A stretch of 64,000 nt of DNA from Periplaneta americana (lineage: Eukaryota; Arthropoda; Insecta; Blattodea; Blattidae): NCBI RefSeq assembly GCF_040183065.1, contig NC_091119.1, positions 67,233,892-67,297,891 of the forward strand, in the 5' to 3' direction. Numbering within the stretch: position 1 is the first letter of the stretch; every line of letters starts with the position of its first letter. This document shows, one piece after another, positions 54,094-64,000 of the stretch. Position numbers and translations under genes: made by a program. Under the pieces are notes generated by a model that saw only the letters and a list, made by a program, of their open reading frames with translations, was not told where the DNA came from and made no database searches.

Positions 54094-54645
54094 CCGTCTA
54101 TATCACGTTTACGGTCTGCAATTACTTTGGGAGTCGCCTACCGATCCCCTTTCCTTTCGAGAGCTAATACTACATACACAACATGAATCATAGTTTATTA
54201 TTCAAAACATAAATATACTTTCAACTACAAAATATACCGAACTATTAAGCACATTAATAAGATACTTTATTTTCCTCTTTTAATACTCCTACAATTTTTA
54301 CTCCATTTTTAATGGAATAGATTTTTTTCATTAAAAGTATTGACAATTCAGAATGCTTCATGGTCGCTGGGTCGGCAGTAGTCGGTATCATTTAAGTTGC
54401 GCTTATGTTTGAATCTAAATCCCACACAGTAATCAGGGTAGTGCAATGAAACTGAAAGCGTTCCATCAAGTCTTCTAAAGGCTGGCTGTTCAAGAACCGA
54501 CTCATGCGAGGTGCGAGGCCAGTTTCGTACAAATCCACACTACACGAGCAATAGTGAGTGGTTTGTAAAGCTAAGAGGTGCGCGGTCTGAAGTGAATTGG
54601 GACCCTGTAGTTGACGTTTTCACCTTGACTGTCTCAAATTAGGCA
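54094..54645. other. No gene seen
   Basis: AT-rich with moderate GC near 54120-54170 and 54500-54600. Nothing recognised. Confidence 0.4.
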
Positions 54646-54957
54646 ATGCTCTGGTGGATCCTCCATCTTGCTACGCAAGAAATGTTTATCATCAGGAAGA
54701 CTGTTGATGGTCATGTTTCAACCGAGCTATCCCTGGTGAGAGAACAACAGGATCCAGTCTGCAGCAGATCGCCTACCAAGGAACTTCTATCTCCTGAGAG
54801 AATACGAAATCTGCCAGAGACACATGATAACGAATCTCTCGCAGTCCAACTAGAAACTGTAAGATTAAACACGCAAAACACTTTCGATACTCTCAATAAA
54901 GTACTTAGTTATATCAAGATTCTAGATCTAGAATCTCACACAAAAGATCTAAAATAG
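54646..54957 (+). CDS. Hypothetical ORF, ~103 codons
   Basis: An ATG frame with a stop at 54955-54957. After a hydrophobic start (MLWWILHLATQEM) it becomes polar and helix-prone: KTVDGHVSTELSLVREQQDP, KELLSPERIRNLPETHDNES and LETVRLNTQNTFDTLNKVLS. The second half looks like the end of a real protein, for example the coiled-coil tail of a decayed element. I recognise no domain. No splice sites or repeat partner in the window support it. Could equally be chance. Confidence 0.25.
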   Translation: MLWWILHLATQEMFIIRKTVDGHVSTELSLVREQQDPVCSRSPTKELLSPERIRNLPETHDNESLAVQLETVRLNTQNTFDTLNKVLSYIKILDLESHTKDLK

Positions 54958-56399
54958 AGAATTCTTTAATTAAATATAAAATGTGTTTGCTAGTAGGTAA
55001 CAAGGTTCTTCCAATGCCTTCACATGGCAGTGAGGGCCAAAAAACTCAAATTTCAAAAAGTAAAATTCCCACAAGTCTAATATCATGCATAAATGTATAA
55101 AATAAGCACAAAAATTTCACTAAAAATACCAGGGCTGAGAGGTTTATAATCTGTAACACAGTAAAAGAAAAAAAGTCGGAGCAGCTTTTGAAGGAGTTGG
55201 GAACTCTTGTTGGTGTTTGTGTAAAAGTTGAAGAAGAAACTGTTTCTATTCTTCATCTTCGTCAATGCCTCATTGTACTTAAGTTAACGTGATGTAACAA
55301 TATGTTGTATAAGTATGTGTGCAGATACATCTTCAGATAGAATAGTATTTCCTTTAGCTACTTATGTGGAGCATAGGGCAGCAACAAACAAGCGCCACTT
55401 TATCCTATTCCTGGCTGGGGGCATCTTGAGGTAATTCAAATAATATATCGGTGTGGACAGATATTCAAAGCTAGTTAGCTGGTGCTGTTCTGTGGACTTC
55501 TCACACTTTATAATATCTGCCGTTATTGTATTGAAGATAGTAATGTTGGGAGAAAGGAAAAAAGACTCTGCGCATGTCAGAATAGCACTCTACCCACGCT
55601 GCCGCACTTCCAGGAAACATCATTTGTTTTTGAGTAAGAAACGCGTGTGTCTACCTTGTATTTATAAACGCGTGTATTTCTTGCTTTTGTTGTTTTTATT
55701 AATTAATTTCTGTATATAGTATAATGCTATTTGTGCATATAATAGTATAGTAGGTATGATAATTTATATGAGGCGATGCTCCGCCGGTGAGCGCATACAT
55801 GAAGTGTCAGAAGTTTACTCACCTTCTTTGTGACGCGAGTCAAAATTTTAAATTATGAAAATAATTTTGTTATGCAAGAACATGTTGGATTGCAGTTTTC
55901 CATTATGTGTATTATTACGTCATTTAATATTTTCAAATTTTCGGTCATTAGGGGAGAGAATCGGTTGTTAAAAATTAGAATGACACCACTGGATATATCT
56001 AGAGTTATGATGTGTTAACCTTACGACCAGAGATTTCAACGCTGACTATGAAGCTGCTGAACAAGCATGTCCATAAGCGAAAGTTTTAATATTGTAGTTT
56101 CAAATGATCATAATACACACTATTACAGTGCATCTTCACCGTGACGCCCGCGACTACTGACCGAGTGCCCGGTGAGGGCCGCGCTGCTGCCGCTTGCCAG
56201 TCGGTCGTCGCGACGTGATGGCGAACACGCACTGTATTAGGAATTCTGTACAATATAGGCCACTAGCCTATACAACCCACAAAGAGAGAAGCGCTGACTT
56301 TATTGAGAAATAGGCCTATGTAGATAAATTAACGTGGAACAACCTCAAGTGGAGTATCCATATCATGAAATAATGTTATTTAATTATTCTGTTTGTTTA
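54958..56399. other. No gene; includes a short CpG-rich patch
   Basis: Mostly AT-rich. At 56145-56225 the sequence becomes strongly GC- and CpG-rich (GTGACGCCCGCGACTACTGA, GGGCCGCGCTGCTGCCGCTT), which stands out from its surroundings. It may be a promoter-like or repeat-derived patch. No adjacent gene is visible. Confidence 0.4.
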
Positions 56400-57290
56400 C
56401 AATCCCCTAGTTAGTTTCTTCTCACTAGGGGGATTAATGGTTAGTGAGGTTTAAACAGGGCGCGTCAGCTACTATGGCTATTTGCGCCCTTATCTAAAAT
56501 CATTCACTAAACACGAACACAATACAATAACCAGAATGCTTAAAAGAACTAAAAAGCGTTGTCACGGTTAAAACGAGGCAAACAAATGCAGTTTCAACAA
56601 GGTGAAGCATAAAAACCATAAAAGTGGGAAGTTCTCAGACCCTAAGTGGTATTTAAAAAGAAGCAACAAAACAATAAAACAAATTCCACCAGAAATAAAT
56701 TGTCTGGAGCATTTATAAAATGCAAGGATGTAAGAGGTGCGAATGTCAAATTTGTTAAAATCGTATACTAAAAAATGCATCTCCGGATGTAAAGAGTCCG
56801 GAGGATAAGTAAAATGGGTCATTAAAAAACTACATCACCTTGTCAAGTCCTGTATTCGATAAACCTCTCAGAACTGCACTTGTACAATTAAAATCATTTC
56901 CAAGAGTGTCACGTAGAGTCGGCCGAATTCCATACTGCCGACGGGCACGGTCGTATTTTCTACACTGTAATAAAAAATGTTCCACAGTCAGTGGAACATG
57001 GCATAGATCACACTCCGGCTGAGGCTCGCCACGTAGGAGATAGCCATGCGTCAGATGACAGTGGCCAATCCTCATCCGGGTGAGTAAAACTTCTTCTTGT
57101 CGTGACGCTCGTGTGGACGAATCCCATACGCGAACAGTATTCTTTATTCTTCGTAATTTATTTCCCTCTTGTGTAGACCATTCGCCTTCCCATTGCCACT
57201 ATAACGTATGTTTCAAATAATTTTTAATATCTTGCCACCTCTCACGCCAATACACCTCAGACCAGTAGCGGCCGGTGATCAAAATCCTCG
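56400..57290 (-). pseudogene. LINE-G 3' end: C-terminal zinc-knuckle domain and 3' UTR
   Basis: Minus strand: WRERWQDIKNYLKHTL, VWDSSTRASRQEEVLLTRMR, IGHCHLTHGYLLRGEPQPEC, DLCHVPLTVEHFLLQCRKYD. The CxxC...H...C arrangement and RIGHxxLTHGYLL are those of RNase H-bearing LINEs of the Jockey/I/R1 kind. A stop follows near 56830 and a UTR ends at a TGACGCGCCC word near 56460. It continues LINE-G RNase H at 58592-59215 after a 1.3-kb interruption. Confidence 0.75.
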
Positions 57291-57388
57291 GTGAGGCCAG
57301 ATACAACTAGTTTAAGTGTCTCCGATAGGAAATGTTTGTTTATGATATTAATTATTATTGTTATTGCATTATTAATATCATTATTACT

Positions 57389-57390
<2 letters not shown>

Positions 57391-57445
<55 letters not shown>
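57391..57445. repeat. (ATT)n microsatellite
   Basis: About 55 bp of uninterrupted ATT units. Confidence 0.95.
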
Positions 57446-58183
57446 GTCTATTCTTATTACTATCAATGAAAAATAATAATTTCACTCACCAAATAAGCTG
57501 TCATGCTCTGAGTTTCAGTGATTATTTCAGTGTGATGAAGCATCCCATATTATGTGTTGAAATTCCCCTTTCTTTCTTTTCTTTTTATTTTTTTCCTTTG
57601 ACAGCAACAAACAAGGCCAAGAGAAGTTTATTTTGCATCACATTACCACATAACCATTTATGTTGCCCATACTAGGATGCAATAGAAACTCGCGTTTTAA
57701 GATTATGTGTCAGAAAAATTATCAGCAATGTCGTAGGTATCTCGGTAGTCTCTCTCTTTATTTGAAACTTCCTTTCTTTTAGTATTATTTCTTCTCGAAA
57801 AAGGACACTCTAACAATGAATTAACTGCACCAGCATTATTTCTCTCATTTGTTTCTGTTTATATTTTCCCAAAATACATAACAACATTGACCCAGATTCA
57901 CTACTGTACTACGAAGTACAATAGTAGAACACCCTCGCTTATGTCATAAACTGAGACATAAGGGGAGAGAATTAAGTGGGTTTCTGCCTGCCAAAGAGCT
58001 GGAATTTTGTTATTTATGGCCTAGTTAGGAAGACAAGTCACCACTGCTATTCCCACAGCACTTTACCCTTGAGGCCGGCCCATGGATGGGACGAGTGAAA
58101 CCTGACCAGGCCAGCCGAATTGTGCCTCAGCTACAACGTTTTAAGCGTAAACTCAAAGCCCGCGAAAGGACATGAAATGCATT

Positions 58184-58471
58184 AAGCCAGACCCGGCACG
58201 AACGATTCTGGCCTCAGGAACAAATTTTACTGCAAAACAGGTCTATATACATCACAAGCCAGACCCGGCACGAGCAATCCTGGCCTCAGGAACAAATTTT
58301 ACTGCAAAACAGGTCTATATACATCACAAGCCAGACCCGGCACGAGCGATCCCGGCCTCAGGAACAAATTTTACTGCAAAACAGGTCTATATACATCACA
58401 AGCCAGACCCGGCACGAGCGATCCCGGCCTCAGGAACAAATTTTACTGCAAAACAGGTCTATATACATCAA
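58184..58471 (+). repeat. Four tandem 72-bp units, open in one frame
   Basis: Units start at 58184, 58256, 58328 and 58400, each beginning AAGCCAGACCCGGCACGA and containing GGCCTCAGGAACAAATTTTA and CAGGTCTATATACATCA. Because 72 is a multiple of three, one frame stays open and reads KPDPAR(T/A)I(L/P)ASGTNF then TAKQVYIHH four times. Units differ at a few bases only. I treat it as a minisatellite, since no signal peptide, domain or neighbouring gene supports translation. Confidence 0.9.
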
Positions 58472-58591
58472 AGTTTTCAAATACTTCTACAGCGATATAT
58501 GCTTCATTCAAATAACTAATACATTATTTAAAAACACAAAATTTGATTTCAGTTAAGCCAAGTGACTGAGACCCGGCCTCACTTGCCTCAG

Positions 58592-59215
58592 TCAATCAGC
58601 CGCCACTGCCTCAGACCCATTTATAGCACCGTCCCTTGCTGCAGCATCCGCTGCCTCGTTTCCAGGAATGCCAACATGACCCGGAGTCCACACTACTCCA
58701 ATCTCATAGTCAGAGGTTAGAAGAGTGTGGAAAAGTTCCTGGGTTCTCAACACAAGCGGAACATCAGAATTCAGACGCTGCAGGGAGTCAATGGCGCTTA
58801 GAGAGACGGAGCAGATAAGGAATCTACCCCGGGGTTGCCTAATTAAAAACAATAAAACTCTATAAAAAGCATATAATTCTGCGGCAAAAACATTGGTGTA
58901 CTGGCTCAATTTATATTTAAATATCTGTCCATTCGCAATGAAGGAACAACCAACACAATAATTTATTCGGGATCTGTCAGTAAAAACTAATGAATAATTT
59001 GGATACTGTGATAAAAGTTCACTAAAACGAAGTCTGTAAAGAAAAGCTGGTGTAAATTTTTTAAAACATCGGCTCAGACTTAGGCCTACGTCAAACATGG
59101 GACGTCGCATACTCCACGGTGGAGTGGTGGTGTACTCCAGTGTACGAACTGTAGGCAAGCGGATGTCGAGCTCGGACAGCAGTTCTCGAAACCGCACAGA
59201 CGACGGGATTTAACA
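58592..59215 (-). pseudogene. LINE-G RNase H domain
   Basis: Minus strand: VRTLEYTTTPPWSMRRPMFD, RLRFSELLSQYPNYSLVFTD (first Asp, in TDRSRIN where TDGS is usual), SQYTNVFAAELYAFYRVLLF (Glu), FLICSVSLSAIDSLQ, VVWTPGHVGIPGNEAADAAA (last Asp). The third position reads ICSVSLSA where ICSDSLSA is expected, so a catalytic Asp has become Val. The frame is otherwise open for about 200 codons to a stop at 58592. The RT is missing, so the copy is truncated 5'. Confidence 0.8.
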
Positions 59216-60039
59216 CTTGTTGCAGTTCATAGCAGAATGCAGCAGTTAGGTTAATTTCAGCAACAGGATGTCGAAACTCGAAAGGACTGAAGAAGCTGTC
59301 ATCAAACTTATTGATGTATATATGAACCAGGAAATGTTATGGCCATACTTTGCACAGTAATATTTCGAAGTCTATTTCTGAAATGTGACAAGTTGTGAAA
59401 CTGTCCCGATTCAATTCGACGTAAATCATGAAGCAAGTCAGTCTCCATATCGATTGCGACTTTCGTAGATGGCGTTTGTCACCATTGTCTTTTGTTTTTT
59501 AACTTTCTTTTTGTTAAACTGCCTATAATAATAACAACGGCTACACTTGCTATAATTATATCTTCGTCTGCTATTACTGCGGATAATCGGCCTTCTCTCA
59601 CACTCTTCATCACTTAAGTGAAGGAACGAGCAAGGGATAAATACTTAGCTCAGTTGCCAATTCTTGATGTCATTGCCATATTATTTCATTTCTGTCACGA
59701 GCCTAAGAATTGAGGAGAAGATGGGAGTTTATGAGGATTTACCAATTCCAGGAAGAAAGTCCGTCATGTTTTGGAGCAAGGCACACCCTCACCATTATTA
59801 CAATATAAAAAGCGTCACGTTCCACTACAGTGCCCCGAAATTTTCGCATGATTTACTTTTCGTGAATACTGAATGAAAAGAGTGACAAAATTTTCTCTGA
59901 AGAATTTGTAATTGCACAACTGAACAACACTGCACAACACAGCATGTCTTAGTAGTCTACTGTAGTGTAAGGTTTATTGTTACAATTGTAACTAACAAAC
60001 AATGCAATTACAAGAAATGGATAAGCAATAAAGAAAACC
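59216..60039. other. No gene seen
   Basis: AT-rich with short frames only. Nothing recognised. Confidence 0.45.
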
Positions 60040-60245
60040 GAGTGACTTGGCTCAGACGGTAGTGTTTGAGACTCGTATTGGGAAGGTCCCGGGTTCAAAC
60101 CCGTGGTCAACCAATCTAATTGAGGTTTCTCATTGTTTCCTCAGTCACGAAGGCACATGCACGATTGGAAATTTACATACTATTATTAATGGCCTCCTTA
60201 ATCACCAATATATAAACATTAAAACAAAATCTAAATCAGTTACAT
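60040..60245 (+). mobile_element. tRNA-derived SINE, fourth head type
   Basis: Head GAGTGACTTGGCTCAGACGG (box A), box B GGTTCAAACCC, then a short AT-rich body without the CCGAGGTTTTCCCC part of the other SINEs. The head could fold as a tRNA, but the run-on body and absence of a clear acceptor stem argue for a SINE. Confidence 0.7.
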
Positions 60246-60419
60246 GAACATAAGCCATAAGACAAAAAAAAAAAGAGTCAGAACAAAAGTCCACGACTTA
60301 GTGACATACCCAAAGATCCTGTACACGTGATATGACCACAGATGTTAAAGTGTGTATAGATAAACTTCACAAAAAATGCCAACTGAGAATAAGTGAAACA
60401 GAGAAAAAGAGGTTATGGG

Positions 60420-60560
60420 ATTTTTAAGTCAGGGAGGACAACATTTAATTTCAGTTAAAATTAATAATAGGACCTCAGAATGACACGAAATTAACAGAGG
60501 AGTAAAACAGGATTGCGGTCTCTCCCTCCGGTTTATAATGCAAGTGAATAAAATTCTTCA
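60420..60560 (+). pseudogene. LINE-I, first part: RT palm scrap
   Basis: Reads EINRGVKQDCGLSLRFIMQV then NKILQKW, a decayed form of the GVKQGCPLSPxLFNIYIDKI motif before the catalytic box. The catalytic box itself appears at 62560 as LIFADDLILIASTENDLQ. The two halves are separated by the antisense LINE-H, which therefore inserted into this copy. Confidence 0.6.
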
Positions 60561-60764
60561 GAAATGGAGATTCATTCATTCATTCATTCATTTATTTTAT
60601 TCCATAGATCTTACATGAGCAATGAAGCTTTAAGATGTGGAACAAGTCAACATTTTACAATATTACAATTACAATTTTTACAAATTTTTATAGTTTTACA
60701 ATTTAGTAATTATCTACAATTTTTACAATTTTGTGCAATTTTTTACATTTTTTTTTTTTACATT

Positions 60765-61060
60765 TTGGCGAGATGTAGTGAGATGAGATGAGGTCCGAGG
60801 ATTCGCCAAAATATTACCCGGCATTTGCCTTTTGGTGGGGGAAACCTCGGAAAAACCCAACCAGGTAATCAGATCAAAGGGGGGTAATCAAATCAAAGGG
60901 GTTGATGCCAAGGACTCGCCACAGACCATCCTGCTTCAGTCCCACGGCTGGGGAAAACCTCGGAAGAAACCAAAGACCAAAGGGGGATCCAACCAAAGCC
61001 CGAACGCAGCTCCGGATCAGCAGCCCAGCGAGTCTGCCGACTGAGCTACATCGATGGCTC
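60765..61060 (-). mobile_element. tRNA-derived SINE inside the LINE-H 3' UTR
   Basis: Minus strand: head GAGCCATCGATGTAGCTCAG then TCGGCAGACTCGCTGGGCTG. The box B region is altered to TTTGGTTGGATCCCC. Then GGTTTCTTCCGAGGTTTTCC, a partly repeated middle (two TTTGATTTGATTACC/TGATTACCTGG segments) and GGCGAATCCTCGGACCTCAT. Same general body as the SINE at 33190. Divergent copy. Confidence 0.75.
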
Positions 61061-61079
61061 TACTAAAAATATACAATAC

Positions 61080-61850
61080 ATAGCCAATCAGATTATTAAA
61101 TTTACAAACGCAAACGATCATTAATAAGTTGAGCTATATGTATAATACAAAACAAGTTAATTAAATTTAAGGCATAAACAATTCAACCAGTTGTGATATA
61201 CAGAAATTGATAATACATATCATGCAAACAACTTCAAATTACAAACACAAACAATTTATCAGTAGAGCTATATAGATTACTGTTCAATTTAAAGCATATA
61301 CAATTCATCGGCCAAAACTATACAAATATATACAATACAAAGTAGCATACTTTCATTAAGCTATACAAATTTGTGCAATTAATATCAAGTAAATTAATTC
61401 AATTTATAATCATAAACAATTCATCAGTTGAGCTATACATATTACCATTCAATTTACAGTAGGTCTATATACAATTCATCAGTAGAGCTACACAGACTAG
61501 TAATCATTTTAAGAACATATACAATTCATCAGCCAAACTATACAAACATATACAATCAAATTAGTTCAATTTACAAACTTATTTTCGTTAAGCTATACAA
61601 TTCATATGAAATAGATTAATTCAATTTATAAGCTTAAACAATTCATCAGTTGACCTATACAGTATACTATTCAATTTACAGTACATACAATTCATCAGTT
61701 ATGCTAAACAAAAAAATACAATACATAGTAAACAGATTAAGTCAATATAAAAACATATTTTAGTTGAGCTATATAAAATTGTACACGTCATTTAAGTAGA
61801 ATAATTCAATTCACAAGCATAAACAATTCATCAATTGTGTAGAAGGTATG
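61080..61850. repeat. Degenerate repeats in the LINE-H 3' UTR
   Basis: The word ACAATTCATCAG, or a close variant, recurs at least ten times, often followed by TTGAGCTATACA or CCAAACTATACA and then TTCAATTTACA. Intervals are irregular (about 50-90 bp). They look like diverged copies of a ~65-bp unit within the 3' UTR. Confidence 0.75.
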
Positions 61851-62544
61851 AGTATGTAGAAATTTGGTTAATTCTTTTCTGAACCTTTTCTCGTGGTTCT
61901 TCAAATCTTTAAGATAATTAGGCAGTGCGTTGAAGACTGTTATACATGAATAGCGAACTCATTTTTTAAAACAGCTTAGACTAACAGAGGGTAGATGAAG
62001 ATCTGATTTATGTCTTGTATTAAAATGATGAATGTCTTGATTAGTACTGAATTTATCTTGGTTCTTAATATACAGCATCATTAGGGAAAGAATGTATTCA
62101 CAAGGTAAAGTCAAGATTTCTAAGTTTCGGAAAATATTTTTACATGAGGCCCTTTTATGCACACCGGCCATTATTCTTATACCTTTCTTTTGTAAAACAA
62201 AAACGTGTTTAGCTTCAGACGAGTTACCCCAGAATATTAATCCATATTTCATTACAGAGTGAAAATATGCAAAGCATGACATTTTAAGTAAGTTTATATC
62301 ACCAATAGTAGATAAGGATCTTAATGCATAACAGGCAGAGCTCAATTTACGAGTAATACATTCTATATGCGTTTTCCAGTTGAAGTGATTATCCAATTCT
62401 AAACCAAGAAACTTTGTGCTTATAGATTCTTTGAGATGAGTTCCATTTAATCGAATACTGTAGGAAACCCGAGCACTATTGTGTGTACTAAATTTGACTG
62501 CACTGGTTTTATCAACATTAACAAATGCGACATGGTCAGTTGCA

Positions 62545-63025
62545 GAAAAACGAAATTAAAATATGTTCATTGATATTTGCAGATGACCTAATTTTAATAG
62601 CATCTACAGAAAATGATTTACAATTCTCAGTACGTAATTTAAATATAATTGCAAAAAAAAAAAAAAAAATGAAATGGAAATAAATACAGAAAAAGGACAA
62701 TGCAATGGCCTTCTGGGAGCATACATTGTTCCTAGTAAAATATGTCTAGAAGGTAAAATTTTAGGAAGAGTTAATGTTTTACATAATTATCTTGACTATA
62801 TTTTGGGAATAAATAATGAGCAAACTTGTAAAGTAGGCCTAATCCAAAACTATGAAAAAAATAAACAGGGTAATGAAACCTTGCCTCCTACAGAAAAGCA
62901 CTAGAATACGCCTTTAACAAATTTTGTACTCTGTTATGGTATTGAAGCATGGACATAAGGCGGATGGATGAAAGTAGAATGACAGCTAACGAAATGAGAT
63001 TTATGCGGGTACCACTGCCACCGGG
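62545..63025 (+). pseudogene. LINE-I, second part: YADD-type box and thumb
   Basis: Reads SLIFADDLILIASTENDLQF and VRNLNIIAKK. An A17 tract then shifts the frame to EINTEKGQCNG, VPSKICLEGKILGRVNVLHN and YLDYILGIN. Further on come LLCYGIEAW-like text and RMDESRMTANEMRFMR. The pattern agrees with LINE-D at 31 kb (FRGSETIRAKIILEGKPIEQ, YGAEF, EAAEMKFLKG). It runs up to the CATA microsatellite. Inactive. Confidence 0.65.
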
Positions 63026-63041
63026 TACTTACCCATTTGCA

Positions 63042-63337
63042 GTGTGCATACATACATACATACATATACATACATACATATACGTACATACATCATACAT
63101 ACATACATATACATACATAGATACATACACATACATACAAACATATACATACATACATACATACACACATACATATACATAATACATATATACATACATA
63201 CATATATACGTACATACATACATACATACATACATACATACATACATACATACATACATACATACATACATACATACATACATACATACATACATACATA
63301 CATACATACATACATACATACATACATACATACATAC
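63042..63337. repeat. (CATA)n microsatellite, ~295 bp
   Basis: Long run of CATA units, imperfect in the first half (TACA, CATATA and ACACAT variants) and nearly pure from about 63205 to 63337. Apparent open frames of alternating Tyr, Val, Cys and Met, or Ile, His and Thr, are products of the repeat. Confidence 0.97.
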
Positions 63338-63903
63338 AGCTTGAAGACAATAGATGGACGATTCACATAAAATGGGTGAAGGCTCACATAGGGATCTACG
63401 GAAATGAACTGGCAGACGAACTCGCTAAGGAGGCAGCAAAACAAGACAATCTACAAATTATATACACAAAGATACCGAGAAAGGGAATAATACACCGCAT
63501 AAAAGTAGAGAGCACAGAAAAGTGGCAACTCCAATGGAACCAGACAACAAAAGGAGCAGAAACCAAGCAGTTCTTCCCAATCATCAATGACAGATTAAAA
63601 ACAAACATCAGGCCCACACCCAACTTCATTGCAATAGTCACAGGACACGGCAAAACAAGATTGTATCTCCACCGCTTCAAGATAGTAGATTCTCCAATGT
63701 GCCCCTGCAATGGAGGGAACCAGACTGTGGACCACATCTTCTACGAATGCCAAGTGATAGTGAGTGAAAGAGAGAATCTAGTGAATAGTGTTCTAAAACG
63801 GGAAAACTGGCCAGTTTCGAAAAATAGATTAATAAATAACTATAGAAACAGTTTCATACAATTTGTAAATTCAATAGACTTTGAGAAACTAAATCATGTA
63901 TAG
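63338..63903 (+). pseudogene. LINE-J: RNase H end and C-terminal domain
   Basis: Directly after the microsatellite an open frame begins QLEDNRWTIHIKWVKAHIGI, then YGNELADELAKEAAKQ with the last RNase H Asp. It continues KIPRKGIIHRIKVESTEKWQ, INDRLKTNIRPTPNFIAIVT, GHGKTRLYLHRFKIVDSPMC and PCNGGNQTVDHIFYECQVIV to a stop at 63901-63903. The GHGxxxxYLxRF...CPC...TxDHxxxxC pattern is the end of an RNase H-bearing LINE common in insects. No internal stop, so recent. Its upstream part was lost at the microsatellite. Confidence 0.85.
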
Positions 63904-64000
63904 ATAACGAAAGAACATGTTAGGCTAGACTAAGTATTTTATAATGATTTTTAGTTAAATGTTTAGATAGGCATGTAGTGTTACCCACGAGTAACGGAGC
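63904..64000 (+). other. Probable LINE-J 3' UTR to window end
   Basis: AT-rich sequence directly after the LINE-J stop. No tail is reached before the window ends. Confidence 0.5.

Larger units (their letters stand above)
57291..58590. other. 1.3-kb sequence interrupting LINE-G
   Basis: Holds an (ATT)n run at 57391-57445, AT-rich text, a GC-richer part near 58060-58165 (CCTTGAGGCCGGCCCATGG) and the 72-bp tandem repeat. It separates two parts of one LINE-G frame, so it probably inserted later, but I could not find TIRs, tRNA boxes or a target duplication. Confidence 0.5.
60565..62535 (-). pseudogene. LINE-H: CR1/Jockey-like RT C-terminus and long 3' UTR
   Basis: Minus strand: VAFVNVDKTSAVKFSTHNSA, SISTKFLGLELDNHFNWKTH, ITRKLSSACYALRSLSTIGD, MKYGLIFWGNSSEAKHVFVL, RIMAGVHKRASCKNIFRNLE, PCEYILSLMMLYIKNQDKFS, HFNTRHKSDLHLPSVSL and, shifted, LPNYLKDLKNHEKRFRKELT. 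These are the thumb and end of a CR1-like LINE polymerase without RNase H. A long 3' UTR with degenerate repeats follows down to a GAATG-type run near 60570-60590. A SINE sits inside that UTR. 5'-truncated. Confidence 0.8.

Noticed and set aside
54958-55265. Possible continuation of a gene after 54957
   Set aside because: The sequence turns AT-rich with no frame or splice signal I can support.
58172-58519. Secreted or structural repeat protein of 115 residues
   Set aside because: No signal peptide, flanked by decayed LINE sequence, and the open frame follows from the 72-bp unit length. Kept as a minisatellite with a note.
60047-60110. Possible true tRNA gene (box A and box B well kept)
   Set aside because: No convincing acceptor stem closing the head, and the sequence runs on into a SINE-like body.
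63042-63337. Possible CRISPR-like array
   Set aside because: Four-base units without spacers in a eukaryotic genome; an ordinary microsatellite.
63001-63444. Long frames of alternating Tyr/Val/Cys/Met or Ile/His/Thr on both strands
   Set aside because: They are translations of the CATA microsatellite and have no protein character.

Overview
The window reads as an AT-rich arthropod nuclear genome and is almost entirely transposable-element sequence. tRNA-derived SINEs with boxes A and B, LINEs of several clades, and pogo, Tc1, mariner, hAT and piggyBac DNA transposons are nested in one another, and nearly all coding copies are broken. The SINE whose antisense reads PNRDSNPGHL and the LINE-A tail (WAGHVARMG, RRRWEDNIKMDLREV types) are ones I associate from memory with cockroach assemblies, especially Periplaneta americana. 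That assignment is recollection and unverified. I see no bacterial operon, rRNA, true tRNA gene or CRISPR array.

Layout. 1-11 kb: a LINE-B 3' end, a hAT scrap, two small coding-like pieces, a SINE, two foldback elements, a complete pogo/Tigger-like transposon (6643-9213) carrying a hAT MITE, then a LINE-A fragment. 11.7-14.1 kb: a second pogo-like element with its own TIRs, split by a Tc1 transposase. 15.6-22 kb: a ~450 bp repeat (R), AT-rich sequence, then a nearly complete antisense LINE (LINE-C; endonuclease, RT, RNase H) flanked by a 17-bp target duplication. 22-24.4 kb: two tail-to-tail LINE-A copies, one split by a MITE that itself holds a LINE-B end, followed by a ZBED5-like hAT fragment. 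24.7-28 kb: a Penelope-like element with a GIY-YIG domain and a ~980 bp inverted copy of its 3' half. 28.1-29.8 kb: a multi-domain, transposase-like pseudogene of a family I cannot name firmly. 30-36.4 kb: LINE scraps, a SINE, a mariner relic and a second hAT MITE. 37-44.5 kb: SINE, LINE-A with a third hAT MITE, antisense CR1-like LINE-F, a LINE-B/LINE-A chimera and a longer LINE-B copy. 45.5-50.5 kb: a nest in which repeat R contains a TTAA element, which contains a piggyBac-type element, which contains two SINEs. 50.7-64 kb: SINEs, LINE pieces, a foldback MITE, a 72-bp coding-compatible tandem repeat, a long CATA microsatellite and a final LINE RNase H end.

Host sequence is scarce. The best candidate is a 195-bp exon at 53032-53226 with plausible splice sites and coding-like sequence, so much of the surrounding region may be intron. 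The elements do not form a pathway. Their relation is stratigraphic: insertion order can be read from which element interrupts which, and several insertions keep exact target-site duplications (8 bp for hAT MITEs, TTAA for piggyBac, TA for pogo).

All identifications come from reading translations and comparing copies inside the window. No database search was run and divergence values were not computed.
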